Below, in pieces: positions 1-8,753 of a stretch of DNA of 64,000 nt. The stretch's first letter is position 1. Each line of letters begins with the position of its first letter. The translations under genes were made by a program, and so were the position numbers. Source of the DNA: Chloroflexota bacterium (GTDB lineage Bacteria; Chloroflexota; Dehalococcoidia; DSTF01; RBG-16-68-14); NCBI GenBank assembly GCA_029262675.1, contig JAJCYW010000003.1:186001-250000 (forward strand), given 5' to 3'. The notes under the pieces were generated by a model that was not told the origin of the DNA, did no database searches, and saw only the letters and a list, made by a program, of their open reading frames with translations.

Positions 1-890
1 TAGAGATAGAGGACACCCAGCCCCATCATCATGTACCCCAGATACTGGAAGTGCTTCGTTTCGATGTACGCCTCCAGGTGGTAGGCCTTTCGAAAGGCTG
101 CGATCACCAGGATCACCGTGGCAACTCCGGAGAAGAGCGCCGCCACCACGAAGTAGGGGCCGAAGATCGTGCTGTGCCAGCCTGTTCTGCTCGTCACCGC
201 GAAGGCCCACGCCAGTACCGAGTGCACAGCGACGGCCAGCGGGATGATTATCACCGCCATCAACGTCACGCCCCACGTCAGGATGCGGCGCTGCTCGGAT
301 GTCCCTCTCCATCCCAGCGCTAGGAACGCATACAGCCGATGCCGTAGGCCAGACTGATCGACTCTGTCCCGGCATACGGCGATGTCTGGAATGAGCGGAA
401 GGTAGAGGAAGACGATGGTACCGACCAGGTAGGTGCTTATTGCCACCATGTCCCAGAAGAGCGGCGAGCTGATCTGAGCGTGGACGACCATATTCCAAAC
501 GCGCAGCGGCTGACCAAGGTGGATAATGACGAAAAGTCCGCCGACGGCGAGCGACACGACCGCCATGGCCTCCGCGAGCCGGGTGATCGGCGCGCGCCAG
601 GAGGCACCCGAGAGCCGGAGAACGGCAGAGATCACGGCACCGCCGTAGCTGATGCCGATGAAGGTGACGAAGTTAGCTGTATAGATTCCCCAGAACACCT
701 GGTCATTCAGTCCGGTGACGCCCAGGCCCTCCTTGAGCTGGTACGCGAAAGCGGCGACGCCCAGGGCCACTAGCAAGGACAGCGGAGTCGCGATCAGCCA
801 GAACGTCAGCCCGCCTCCGCCGAGCGATCGGAGCGCAGCCTCCCGGACTGCCGGCTGTGCGACGTGCGCCTGTCTCATCTCAGCCACCAT
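1..890 (-). CDS. NrfD/PsrC-family membrane subunit (partial, C-terminus off window)
   Basis: Integral membrane subunit that exchanges electrons between the quinone pool and an iron-sulfur subunit of a molybdopterin or alternative-complex-III-like respiratory complex. Translating the complement from the ATG at 890 gives about 296 residues with no stop before the window edge, so the C-terminus is missing. FWGIYTANFVTFIGISYGG near residue 55 and WHSTIFGPYFV near residue 235 are typical of NrfD/PsrC/ActC proteins, and at least six hydrophobic segments are visible. The ATG lies 2 nt after the stop of the ferredoxin gene, so the two are almost certainly co-translated partners. No catalytic subunit is adjacent inside the window; it may lie beyond the left edge. 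Confidence 0.85.
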   Translation of the reverse strand, partial: MVAEMRQAHVAQPAVREAALRSLGGGGLTFWLIATPLSLLVALGVAAFAYQLKEGLGVTGLNDQVFWGIYTANFVTFIGISYGGAVISAVLRLSGASWRAPITRLAEAMAVVSLAVGGLFVIIHLGQPLRVWNMVVHAQISSPLFWDMVAISTYLVGTIVFLYLPLIPDIAVCRDRVDQSGLRHRLYAFLALGWRGTSEQRRILTWGVTLMAVIIIPLAVAVHSVLAWAFAVTSRTGWHSTIFGPYFVVAALFSGVATVILVIAAFRKAYHLEAYIETKHFQYLGYMMMGLGVLYL

Positions 891-892
891 CT

Positions 893-1735
893 CTAGCTCT
901 CATCCTGCCCGTGACCGGCGATGTAGAAGACCCGCGGCTGAGTATTGAGTTCCTCCTTGTATCGGAAGGCATCATTGTCCTGGAGCAGCTCGGAGAGCCT
1001 GACGGTCTCTTTGCCGTCTGTCGCAAGGTCCGTGGCGAGATCGCCTACGAAAATCGCTTGGTTGGGGCAGGCGTCCACGCAGTGAGGTAGCTCGCCGTTA
1101 CGGGTGTTGTGTGTGCACATGTCACAGACGTTTACGGTTCCTTTGCGCTGTGGAACTGGGTATTCGGGTGCTGGCTTGCCGAGCACGTTGGGGGCAGGCA
1201 ACGGGTCGTCCCAGTTGAAGGTGCGCACATCGTAAGGGCAGGCCGCCATGCACATACGGCAGCCGATGCAGCGATCTTGGTCCACGAGCGTCGCCCCATC
1301 CGGCGACTTGAAGGTCGCGCCCACCGGACAGACCTTCACACAGGGCGCTTGCTGGCAGTGCATGCACAGCGTGGGCATGTAGTGCGAGTGCCCGTGGGGA
1401 TCCTCAATGTTGTGGGTCTCAATCGTGTAGGTCTTGATCCACTCCTGTCCCTCGTGCAGATAGTGATTCTTCCGGCAGGAACTCATGCAGTCGCGTTCGT
1501 TGGTGCAACGCCGCATGTCGATCACCATCACCCACTGATGCGCGGCGATCTTTTCGTCTTCTGCGTTCTCGGCTAGCGCCCGCTCGCGCTGCGGCAGCGC
1601 GGTGAGCGGGATCAGCGCTCCGCCAGCGCCGGCTGCCACACCTGCCACGCCAAGTCCTTGAAGAAACCGCCGGCGCGAGACTGCTCGACGGGCCACAGCA
1701 GCGGTCCTGCTCTCCGTCTCTGCTTCGTCCGGCAT
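893..1735 (-). CDS. Tat-exported 4Fe-4S dicluster ferredoxin subunit (PsrB/DmsB-like)
   Basis: Electron-transfer subunit of a respiratory oxidoreductase, probably acting outside the cytoplasmic membrane. The 280-residue protein has a twin-arginine signal (SRRRFLQG at residues 20-27) followed by a hydrophobic Ala/Gly stretch. Cysteine groups follow at 77-87, 124-136, 156-166 and 204-224. The last three have normal ferredoxin spacing (CMHCQQAPCVKVC, CIGCRMCMAAC, CDMC...HCVDAC). The first reads CTNERDCMSSC, with Glu80 where the second Cys of the usual CxxCxxCxxxC motif should be. GAGGTGAG lies just before the ATG at 1735. It forms an operon with the NrfD gene downstream. A Tat signal on this subunit, rather than only on a catalytic subunit, is unusual. 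Confidence 0.88.
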   Translation of the reverse strand: MPDEAETESRTAAVARRAVSRRRFLQGLGVAGVAAGAGGALIPLTALPQRERALAENAEDEKIAAHQWVMVIDMRRCTNERDCMSSCRKNHYLHEGQEWIKTYTIETHNIEDPHGHSHYMPTLCMHCQQAPCVKVCPVGATFKSPDGATLVDQDRCIGCRMCMAACPYDVRTFNWDDPLPAPNVLGKPAPEYPVPQRKGTVNVCDMCTHNTRNGELPHCVDACPNQAIFVGDLATDLATDGKETVRLSELLQDNDAFRYKEELNTQPRVFYIAGHGQDES

Positions 1736-1762
1736 GTTCTCACCTCAATGACGGCAGATGTT

Positions 1763-1778
1763 TGTGAATTCCATTACA
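1763..1778. promoter_or_regulatory. CRP/FNR-family-like operator upstream of the ferredoxin gene
   Basis: TGTGA-ATTCCA-TTACA matches the CRP consensus TGTGA-N6-TCACA with one mismatch, and the flanks extend the symmetry (TTGTGA/TTACAA). It lies 28 bp upstream of the ferredoxin ATG, in the 179-bp gap between the response-regulator stop and the respiratory operon. A second imperfect inverted repeat, CGCACTTGCCAGGTGCG, lies at 1784-1800. Regulation by a CRP/FNR-type protein is inferred from the motif alone. No such regulator gene is in the window. Confidence 0.35.
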
Positions 1779-1914
1779 AGTATCGCACTTGCCAGGTGCG
1801 CCGACATCGGACATGAGAGGTATCCCACAGGCCAAGAACGTAGAGGATGAGGCGGCAGCGGTCTAGTACGAATCTATGAGTTTTGCCGGGGGAGACGTAC
1901 TCTGCGAGTAGTAC

Positions 1915-2580
1915 TTATCGAGTACCCGGCGTGATGAGACCGACTCGCGCCGCGTAGGTGACGAGCTGGGCGCGATTGTGGAGCCCCAGTTTCTTCATGA
2001 TGTTCGAACGGTGGGTTTGGACGGTATGCACGCTGAGAACGAGCTGCTCGGCGATCTCCTCATTGGTCATCCCATCTCCGACAAATCGAAGGATGTCCTG
2101 TTCACGCGATGTCAGGCTGCCGTAGCTCGACCGCTCCTCTCCGGAGCCAATTCTCAACAGAAACTGCTCGACAAGCCGCTTTGCCAGAGGCGGGTAGATG
2201 AATGCCCCACCGGCATGCACGGCTCTGACAGCAGTAGCCAGTTCTCCCGCGTCCGCCTCCTTGAGAACGTAACCGGATGCACCGGACTCCAGCGCCCGAA
2301 AAAGGTAGTCATCGGTGCTGTGCATCGTGAGGGCGAGGATCTGAATCTTCGGATGCTGCGTCCTTATCTGGCGCGTCGCCTCCATGCCATTCATTTCGGG
2401 CATCGCGAGGTCCATCAAGATCACGTCCGGGCGTAGGTCTCCGGCCACGGCGATCGCCTCGTGTCCACTCGATGCCTCGCCTACCACCTCCATGTCATCC
2501 TGGGTCTCCAGGAGAGAACGTATGCCTTGGCGTACGAGTGTGTGGTCATCCACCAGCAGCAGGCGAATCGCATCAGTCAT
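1915..2580 (-). CDS. NarL/FixJ-type response regulator
   Basis: DNA-binding response regulator of 221 residues. The N-terminal receiver has the phospho-acceptor Asp in DVILMDLAMPEMNG, preceded by the acidic pair in VDDHTLVRQG. The C-terminal LuxR-type helix-turn-helix is LTSREQDILRFVGDGMTNEEIA followed by VHTVQTHRSNIMKKLGL. Its ATG overlaps the last bases of the histidine-kinase gene by 8 bp, so the pair is translationally coupled. The next genes downstream on the same strand are the ferredoxin/NrfD pair, which makes that operon a plausible target; this is inferred from position only. Confidence 0.93.
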   Translation of the reverse strand: MTDAIRLLLVDDHTLVRQGIRSLLETQDDMEVVGEASSGHEAIAVAGDLRPDVILMDLAMPEMNGMEATRQIRTQHPKIQILALTMHSTDDYLFRALESGASGYVLKEADAGELATAVRAVHAGGAFIYPPLAKRLVEQFLLRIGSGEERSSYGSLTSREQDILRFVGDGMTNEEIAEQLVLSVHTVQTHRSNIMKKLGLHNRAQLVTYAARVGLITPGTR

Positions 2581-4360
2581 GGTTACCGGCTCCCGGCTGA
2601 ATCGGCGCCCTGATACGAACGGTGGTGCCCTGCCCCTGCACCGAATCCAACTCGACAGTGCCCCCGATCAGGTTGGCCCGTTCCTTCATTCCTAGGATAC
2701 CGAGTCCCCGCGTGTCAGATGGAGAGTGCCGCAGGCCGGCGTAGTCGAATCCCAGACCGTCATCCTGCACTTCGATGGCGACATGAGTTTCGGTGGATGA
2801 CAGGCGTATTCCGACGTGACTGGCCTGCGCGTGCTGCACAACGTTGTTGATGGCCGCCTGAGTGATTCGGAACAGCGTTATCGTGGTTGGCTCGGGCAGG
2901 TCATCAAGCTCGTCAACCGCATCCCAACGCAGCTCGATATTGGCCGGCCTGAGACGGCTCTCCGCAAACCCGCGAATTGCGGGAGCCAGGCCGAGATCGT
3001 CGAGCGCGGATGGTCGTAGCTCCAAGATGCTCTTCCTCATGTCCTCAAGCGCCCGCTTGGCCGATGGCTTAACCCCTATGAGTACCTCCTTAGCCCTTTG
3101 TGGGGAGTCCGGCAGGGCCATCTCTGCGGCTTGGACGCCCGCAAGCAATGCTAGCAGGTCCTGGGCTGATTCGTCGTGGAGCTCTCGAGCGATGCGCATC
3201 CGCTCCTCCTCCTGGGCGGAAATTACCCTTCTCAACAGAGACTGTACTTCCTGAGTTCGCTGGCGCACGCGTGACTCCAGTTCTTCTTCCCAGCGCAGGC
3301 GCTGTTCCTGAGATTCTTGCAGACGTTGCCGCATGGTCTCGAAGCTGCGTGCAAGTTGCCCTACTTCATCCTCTCTGCGCATGTGGATGGGGTCGCCCAG
3401 CGCACCGGCGGCGATCTTAGCCGATGCATCGGTCAGAAGGCGAAGCGGCCGCACTACGCTCCGGCTGTGCAGCACAACTCCCGCCGATGCTACGAAGAGG
3501 GCACCGGCCCCAATCCACAGCATGTTACGCTCCATGCGCTGGGGAATGGCGAGGGCCCTGTCCTCTCTCTCTTCCACGACGACGCCGGCCGGCAGCGTTT
3601 CGAGAGGGTGGTAGGCCTCGACATGACTCGGCCCGTGCTCCCTGTCGATTACCGTACCGGCCTGCTTGCTGGCAACGAGGTGCTCGATCGTGATCGGTTC
3701 CCACGTATCCGGTGTGAGCGGTTCGCCCCCGGCCTGAGCGATGACCTCTCCGCTATCATCGACGAGGAACGCAGTCGCCCCTTCACTCAGGGTGGTCAAC
3801 GGGATGAGATGTTCCTCCTCGCCGGTTAGTTCGCCGACGAGGAACCCGATTCTATCTCCAGCCTCGTCTTCGATTGGCGCGACCACGACCGCGAATGGAG
3901 CGCGCTCAGTATCGGCCGCCTTGGGACGGAAGATGGCCGTCGTGCCCTGCTGTATGGCGCTGGAGACCGCTTGATCGGATGCAAGAGCCCAAGTGCTGGC
4001 ATCGAAAGATGACGGCGCCGCCCAGAGAGGCTTACCACGTTCATCAAGCCTGACAATGATCGCAAACTCGTCAATTACCGCGTGGATCTGCTGGAGGAGG
4101 TCTTGTTCGGACTGGTCCGAATCCATGGCTGCCATTTGTTCGGCGGCGTGCTCAAGCTCCTCTGCCTCGTGCACCAGTATCGCATCGAGAGCGTGCGCGG
4201 AGGCATGCGCTGTAGCGAGGCGTCCCTCAAGAGCGAGGTCTCTCGTCTCTCCGATCGTCCGAACGGCCAGCCAACCGAAAATCGATAAGAGCACGACAAC
4301 ACCCAGGATAACGCCCGCGGCGATCTGGTACTGGAGACTTAGTCGGCGTAGGAAACGCAT
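2573..4360 (-). CDS. NarX/DegS-type sensor histidine kinase (HAMP, HisKA_3)
   Basis: Membrane sensor kinase of about 595 residues. One transmembrane segment is near the N-terminus (IAAGVILGVVVLLSIFGWL). An extracytoplasmic sensing region of about 220 residues follows, then a second transmembrane segment near LWIGAGALFVASAGVVL. After these come a HAMP domain, a HisKA_3 dimerisation box with the phosphorylated His in RIARELHDESAQDLL, and an ATPase domain with DGLGFDY and GLGILGMKERA. I place the start at the ATG at 4360 because AGGGAGG lies about 10 nt upstream; a longer reading to 4411 has no comparable site. The ligand is unknown, but the adjacent respiratory subunits suggest a redox or electron-acceptor signal. 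Confidence 0.9.
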   Translation of the reverse strand: MRFLRRLSLQYQIAAGVILGVVVLLSIFGWLAVRTIGETRDLALEGRLATAHASAHALDAILVHEAEELEHAAEQMAAMDSDQSEQDLLQQIHAVIDEFAIIVRLDERGKPLWAAPSSFDASTWALASDQAVSSAIQQGTTAIFRPKAADTERAPFAVVVAPIEDEAGDRIGFLVGELTGEEEHLIPLTTLSEGATAFLVDDSGEVIAQAGGEPLTPDTWEPITIEHLVASKQAGTVIDREHGPSHVEAYHPLETLPAGVVVEEREDRALAIPQRMERNMLWIGAGALFVASAGVVLHSRSVVRPLRLLTDASAKIAAGALGDPIHMRREDEVGQLARSFETMRQRLQESQEQRLRWEEELESRVRQRTQEVQSLLRRVISAQEEERMRIARELHDESAQDLLALLAGVQAAEMALPDSPQRAKEVLIGVKPSAKRALEDMRKSILELRPSALDDLGLAPAIRGFAESRLRPANIELRWDAVDELDDLPEPTTITLFRITQAAINNVVQHAQASHVGIRLSSTETHVAIEVQDDGLGFDYAGLRHSPSDTRGLGILGMKERANLIGGTVELDSVQGQGTTVRIRAPIQPGAGNHD

Positions 4361-4561
4361 AGCACATCGACCTCCCTGGGGGTCTAGAAGCCTACTGCCC
4401 CCTGAGATCATTTTGACGGCTCATTCCAGAGCGGGGAAGTGCCAGATAGACCCGTTCCTCGCGCATCTGGCCATCCGCCGGTGGGATCACTTGCCGCACG
4501 GATCTTGGAGTGCAAGCGTATTCAGAGAGAGTTGTGATGGTACGGGCTTGGTTCTAGAGAG

Positions 4562-4576
4562 GCTGGCCTCGCCAGC
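4562..4576 (-). terminator. Possible terminator hairpin after the mutase gene
   Basis: GCTGGC-CTC-GCCAGC is a perfect 6-bp stem with a 3-nt loop, 13 bp beyond the stop codon of the mutase gene on the minus strand and followed by CTCTCT rather than a clean U-run. It would end the long catabolic transcript before the two-component system. The 228-bp gap (4361-4588) holds no other gene that I can see. Confidence 0.35.
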
Positions 4577-4588
4577 GAACACGCCGGG

Positions 4589-6253
4589 CTAGCCCCAGGC
4601 AGCCGGCTGGTACTCTCCCAACGCTTCTCGCATCACGCCGCAGATCTCGCCGAGCGTGCAGTAGGCGTGGGCCGCCTCCAAGAGCACGGGCATGACATTT
4701 TCAGAACCGCTGCAGGCGGCCCTGATCCGCTCCAGGCAGGCCTGGGCCCGCGTCGCGTCGCGTTCCGATCGTACACGTCGGAGACGCTCGGTGTGTAGCC
4801 GTTCGCCGTCCGGGTCGAATACGATCTCAGGCACCTCGAACGCCGCTTCGCTTACGAAGTCGTTCACGCCGACGAGAATGCGCTCGCCGCGGTCTACTTC
4901 CTGCTGATAGCGGAAGCTCGCGTCCGCGATCTCGCGTTGAAAGAAGCCCTCTTCCAGTGCCGGCAGCACCCCGCCTGCCGCTGCGATGCGGTCGAAGTAC
5001 TCGTAGCAGTCTCGCTCGATGTCCTCCGTCAGCCGCTCGATGACGTAGCTGCCGCCGAGCGGATCGACGGTGTCGGTCACGCCGGTCTCGTGGGCAACGA
5101 TCTGCTGCGTCCGCAGCGCGAGGAGCGCGGCCTCCTCGCTAGGGAGGGAGAGCGCTTCGTCCAGCGAATTCGTGTGCAGCGATTGCGCCCCGCCGAGCAC
5201 CGCAGCGAGCGCCTGGAACGCGGTACGGACGACGTTGAGGTTGGGTTGCTGCGGGTAGAGCGAGCATCCGGCGGTCTGCGCGTGGAATCGAAGCCACCAA
5301 GACCGACTGTCCTTCGCGCCGAACCGCTCTCGCATCACGCGAGCCCAGATCCGCCGGGCCGCCCGGAACTTCGCGATCTCCTCCAGGAAGTCATTGTGGC
5401 AGTCGAAGAAGAAGGAAATGCGGGGCGCAAACGCGTCGACGTCGAGACCGCGGTCTATGGCCCAGCGGACGTACTCCATGCCGTCTGCCAGCGTGAACGC
5501 CAGCTCCTGCGCCGCGGTCGCCCCCGCCTCGCGGATGTGGTAGCCGGAGACGCTGATCGGGTTCCAGAGGGGCAGCTCGTGCGTCGCGAACTCGACTGTG
5601 TCGGTCACCAGCCGCATGGCCGGCTCAGGAGGAAAGATGTACTCGTTCTGGGCCGTGTACTCCTTGAGGATGTCGTTCTGCAGCGTGCCGCGTAGGGCAG
5701 CCCGCTCCACGCCCTGCTTCTCCGCGGCGGCGATGTACATCGCCCAGATGACAGCCGCCGGAGAGTTGATCGTCATGGAGGTCGAGACGCTATCGAGCGG
5801 GATGCCGGCCAGAAGGACCTCCATGTCGGCCAGCGACGAGACGCCCACTCCGCAGCGGCCGAACTCGCCTGCTGCGGCCGGGTCGTCCACGTCCATTCCC
5901 ATCAGCGTCGGCAGGTCGAACGCGATCGATAGTCCGGTCTCTCCTTCGTCGAGCATGTAGCGAAGGCGCTGGTTCGATTCCTCTGCCGTGCCGAAGCCCG
6001 TGAACATTCGGATCGTCCAGAGGCGGCCTCGGTACCCGGTCGGATGGATGCCTCGAGTGAACGGATACTCACCGGGAAATCCGATGTCGGTTGCGTAATC
6101 GATATCCTGAACGTCGTCCGGGTCGTAGATGCGCTGGAGCGGGCGGCCGGAAGCCGACGTGAACGTAGGCCGCCGTTCGGTTTGGGCGGCGGCGGCGCGT
6201 TCCCAGGACTCCCGCTTCTCCGCGAGACTCTCGGCCTGCTTCTCAACTACCAT
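4589..6253 (-). CDS. Acyl-CoA mutase large subunit, isobutyryl-CoA-mutase-like
   Basis: Adenosylcobalamin-dependent carbon-skeleton mutase, substrate-binding TIM-barrel subunit of 554 residues. The family fold is clear from [43 protein letters not shown] and [10 protein letters not shown]. At the two positions that separate known mutases it has Phe84 (Tyr89 in methylmalonyl-CoA mutase) and Gln202 (Arg207). Phe/Gln is the isobutyryl-CoA mutase pairing, and Ala rather than Asp at residue 111 argues against 2-hydroxyisobutyryl-CoA mutase. The B12-binding domain (DxHxxG) is absent, and no small subunit is in the window. The ATG at 6253 follows CAGGAG. It is the last gene of the catabolic operon. 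The alignment was made by eye. Confidence 0.85.
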   Translation of the reverse strand: MVVEKQAESLAEKRESWERAAAAQTERRPTFTSASGRPLQRIYDPDDVQDIDYATDIGFPGEYPFTRGIHPTGYRGRLWTIRMFTGFGTAEESNQRLRYMLDEGETGLSIAFDLPTLMGMDVDDPAAAGEFGRCGVGVSSLADMEVLLAGIPLDSVSTSMTINSPAAVIWAMYIAAAEKQGVERAALRGTLQNDILKEYTAQNEYIFPPEPAMRLVTDTVEFATHELPLWNPISVSGYHIREAGATAAQELAFTLADGMEYVRWAIDRGLDVDAFAPRISFFFDCHNDFLEEIAKFRAARRIWARVMRERFGAKDSRSWWLRFHAQTAGCSLYPQQPNLNVVRTAFQALAAVLGGAQSLHTNSLDEALSLPSEEAALLALRTQQIVAHETGVTDTVDPLGGSYVIERLTEDIERDCYEYFDRIAAAGGVLPALEEGFFQREIADASFRYQQEVDRGERILVGVNDFVSEAAFEVPEIVFDPDGERLHTERLRRVRSERDATRAQACLERIRAACSGSENVMPVLLEAAHAYCTLGEICGVMREALGEYQPAAWG

Positions 6254-6339
6254 CCACAGCTCCTGATCGCCGATCCGGGCCTCTTAAACGCTACCACATC
6301 CTGGGCTGTAGTCCCGTCGTGACGCTCCCGGCACGGTGC

Positions 6340-7416
6340 CTAGAAGGTTAGGACAACTCGCGTCAGCTTTCCTTCGCGCATCTCGGCGATTCCTTCGTTA
6401 ATCTCTGCAAGCGGTCTCGTCTTGCTGACGAGGGCGCTCAGGTCGAGCCGGCCACGTTGGTGGAGGCCGACCAATTTTGGAAAGTCGACGGCCGGATTGG
6501 CGGAGCCGTAGATCGAACCCTTCACCGATTTCTCGGTGGCCAGGAGAATGATCGCTGGAATGTTCAACGTGTCGCTCATCGCCGGCAGTCCGACTACGAC
6601 GGCGCGCCCACCCGGCCGGATCATGTTGAACGCATCCATCATGGCTCCAGACGTGCCCACGCATTCGATTGCTGCGTCAACGCCCCCGCCGGTGGCCCGC
6701 ACGACCTGCCCGACCACGTCGCCGATGTCGAGTGCGTCGGTGGCGCCTACCCGAAGAGCCGCCTCTCGGCGTTCCTCAATAGGATCGATGGCGAAGATCC
6801 TGCTGGCCCCTGCGATGCGGGCCCCTTGGATCGCCGACAGGCCCACGCCGCCGCACCCGATGACGGCGACTGACTCGCCCCAGCGCACGGCGGCCGTCTT
6901 GGTGGTCGCGCCGAATCCCGTCATCACGGCGCAGCCGATTAGGCAGGCTTCGGTGGCGGGGATCGACCCGGCGATCGGGATCGCCATCGAGGTGGGGACG
7001 ACGACATGCTCGCTGAACGCCCCCAGGGCCATGAATCGATCTACTCCGCGCCCGTTCCACGTCAGAGGCCCATCTGATCCAACGCTCATCCGGAGACCTT
7101 GGCAGAGCTGTACTTCACCGCGACGGCATGGCGGGCACGCTCCGCAGGCCGGCGTCCACGACAGGATCACGCGGTCTCCCTCCGTCAGGCCCTCGACGCC
7201 GTGACCTAACGCCTCAATTGCGCCTGCTGCTTCGTGGCCGAGCACCGCGGGGAAGGTGATGCTCTCGCCGCCGTCGATGGCGTGGAGGTCGCTCCGGCAG
7301 ATGCCGCAGGCTTCGATCCTGACGCGCACGTGGCCAGGACCGGGATCGGCTAGTTCGACTTCGTCGATCCGAAGCGCGTCTTCTCTGTTTTCGACGATTG
7401 CGGCACGGGTCTTCAT
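6340..7416 (-). CDS. Zinc-dependent alcohol dehydrogenase (MDR family)
   Basis: NAD(P)-dependent medium-chain alcohol dehydrogenase of about 358 residues, resembling class III or mycothiol-type dehydrogenases. The catalytic zinc ligands are in ACGICRSDLH and LGHEAAG. The structural zinc loop CGACPPCRRGEVQLC is complete, and the Rossmann motif GCGGVGLSAIQGA follows. The ATG at 7416 is preferred; a TTG one codon earlier is possible, and both follow AGGAG. It lies 94 bp after the CaiB gene and 86 bp before the mutase gene. The substrate is not deducible. A role oxidising an alcohol made by the molybdoenzyme of the same cluster is inference. Confidence 0.9.
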   Translation of the reverse strand: MKTRAAIVENREDALRIDEVELADPGPGHVRVRIEACGICRSDLHAIDGGESITFPAVLGHEAAGAIEALGHGVEGLTEGDRVILSWTPACGACPPCRRGEVQLCQGLRMSVGSDGPLTWNGRGVDRFMALGAFSEHVVVPTSMAIPIAGSIPATEACLIGCAVMTGFGATTKTAAVRWGESVAVIGCGGVGLSAIQGARIAGASRIFAIDPIEERREAALRVGATDALDIGDVVGQVVRATGGGVDAAIECVGTSGAMMDAFNMIRPGGRAVVVGLPAMSDTLNIPAIILLATEKSVKGSIYGSANPAVDFPKLVGLHQRGRLDLSALVSKTRPLAEINEGIAEMREGKLTRVVLTF

Positions 7417-7510
7417 CAATATTCGCTCCTCATTCGCTCTTCGCGCGTACGTTTCGTGTCAGGGTATCGTTCTCGGTCTGGGGTTCGTGCGCTGTGAAGG
7501 GCGGCCGAGT

Positions 7511-8698
7511 TTACAGGATAACGCGCTCCTCCCGAAGCGTCGCGATCTCGTCCCAGCCGTATCCCAAATCTAGGAGCACTTCCTCGGTGTGCTGGCCCAG
7601 TTCCGGCGCTGTCGTGCGGACGGAACCCGGCGTCTCGCTGAGACCGACGGCGGGGCCGGGCAGCTTTACCGTTGCGCCTTCCGGCAGCGTCATGTCCACC
7701 AGGTAGTCGTTGGCTTGAACCTGCGCATCATCCGCTAGATCGCCGTAGGTGTTCACCGGGCCGCACGGAATCTCCTCCGCCTGGAGCGCCGCCAGCCACT
7801 CTTCGCGATCGCGATCAGCAAACGCAACGTCAAGGAGGAAGACGAGTTCCGAGGCGTGCTTCTGCCGCTCGTCCCGGCCCTGGAAACGTGCGTCTTCGGC
7901 CAGTTCTGGGAGGCCCACGATCCGGCAGAGGGCAGGCCATTGACGCTCATCGATGATCGTAATCGCGAGCCAGCTATCAGCGGCGCGATAGAAGTTGAAG
8001 AGGGGTGATCGCTCGGTGCGCGATCCCGATTGGGGGTTGCGGCCGGTCAGGTAGTAGCTGGTGATGCTCCAGCCCTGCAGGCTGATCTGGCCGCCTAAGA
8101 GAGATACGTCGACCTCCTGCCCCTGGCCCGTGCGCTGCCGGTGCCAAAGAGCGAGGAGGATGCCATAGGCCAGCAAGAACGAGCCGGTCTGGTCGGCGAT
8201 CGTAGCGGCTGCCGGCATCGGCTCGGCGTCGTCGTCCCCGGCGTTCGCCATGGCGAGGCCGCCGGTGCCCTGAGCGACCATATCCATCGCCGGCAGTCTC
8301 GCACGGGGCCCTTTTGGCCCGAAGCCTGTGGCGGAGGCGTAAACGATGTCGGGCTTTCGCAGGTGCACGGCTTCGTAGTCGAGGCCGAGCCGGCTCACGA
8401 CACCCGGCCGCCAGCTCTGGACGAAGATGTCGGACCGCTCTGCGAGGCGCAGAACCGCTTCCTTTCCGGCGGGACGGCGCAGATTGACTGCGATGCTCTT
8501 CTTGTTGCGGTTGTGCGCTTGAAAAAACGGCGAGACGCCGTTGGGCTGCAGCTCGATACCACGCCCAGGATCTCCTATGCGAGGCGATTCTATCTTGACG
8601 ACCTCGGCGCCCATGTCGGCGAGCATCATCGTGGCGTGAGCACCAAACTGCGCGATGGTCAGGTCACATACGCGGACGCCGTCGAGCGGTCCGGGCAT
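7511..8698 (-). CDS. CaiB/BaiF family (class III) CoA-transferase
   Basis: Transfers CoA from an acyl-CoA donor to a carboxylic acid; likely the substrate-activating step of this pathway. At 395 residues it has the usual family length. MPGPLDGVRVCDLTIAQFGAHATMML is the standard N-terminus and IVYASATGFGPKGP is a family hallmark. Asp in MDMVAQGTGG is the expected residue that forms the aspartyl-CoA intermediate. The ATG at 8698 follows GGAGCGG. The other catabolic genes are on either side, on the same strand. Confidence 0.92.
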   Translation of the reverse strand: MPGPLDGVRVCDLTIAQFGAHATMMLADMGAEVVKIESPRIGDPGRGIELQPNGVSPFFQAHNRNKKSIAVNLRRPAGKEAVLRLAERSDIFVQSWRPGVVSRLGLDYEAVHLRKPDIVYASATGFGPKGPRARLPAMDMVAQGTGGLAMANAGDDDAEPMPAAATIADQTGSFLLAYGILLALWHRQRTGQGQEVDVSLLGGQISLQGWSITSYYLTGRNPQSGSRTERSPLFNFYRAADSWLAITIIDERQWPALCRIVGLPELAEDARFQGRDERQKHASELVFLLDVAFADRDREEWLAALQAEEIPCGPVNTYGDLADDAQVQANDYLVDMTLPEGATVKLPGPAVGLSETPGSVRTTAPELGQHTEEVLLDLGYGWDEIATLREERVIL

Positions 8699-8753
8699 TG
8701 CTATGCCGCTCCTTGTTCGGGCAGTTCCGCCGAGAGGCAGGAATAGTCAGCCG

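Noticed and set aside
1898..1910. TACTC-TGC-GAGTA small inverted repeat after the response-regulator stop
   Set aside because: Stem of five pairs with no U-run; too short to call a terminator or operator.
1912..1918. TACTTAT, matching the NarL heptamer consensus, next to the response-regulator gene
   Set aside because: A single degenerate heptamer overlapping a stop codon is expected by chance; no second half-site with standard spacing.
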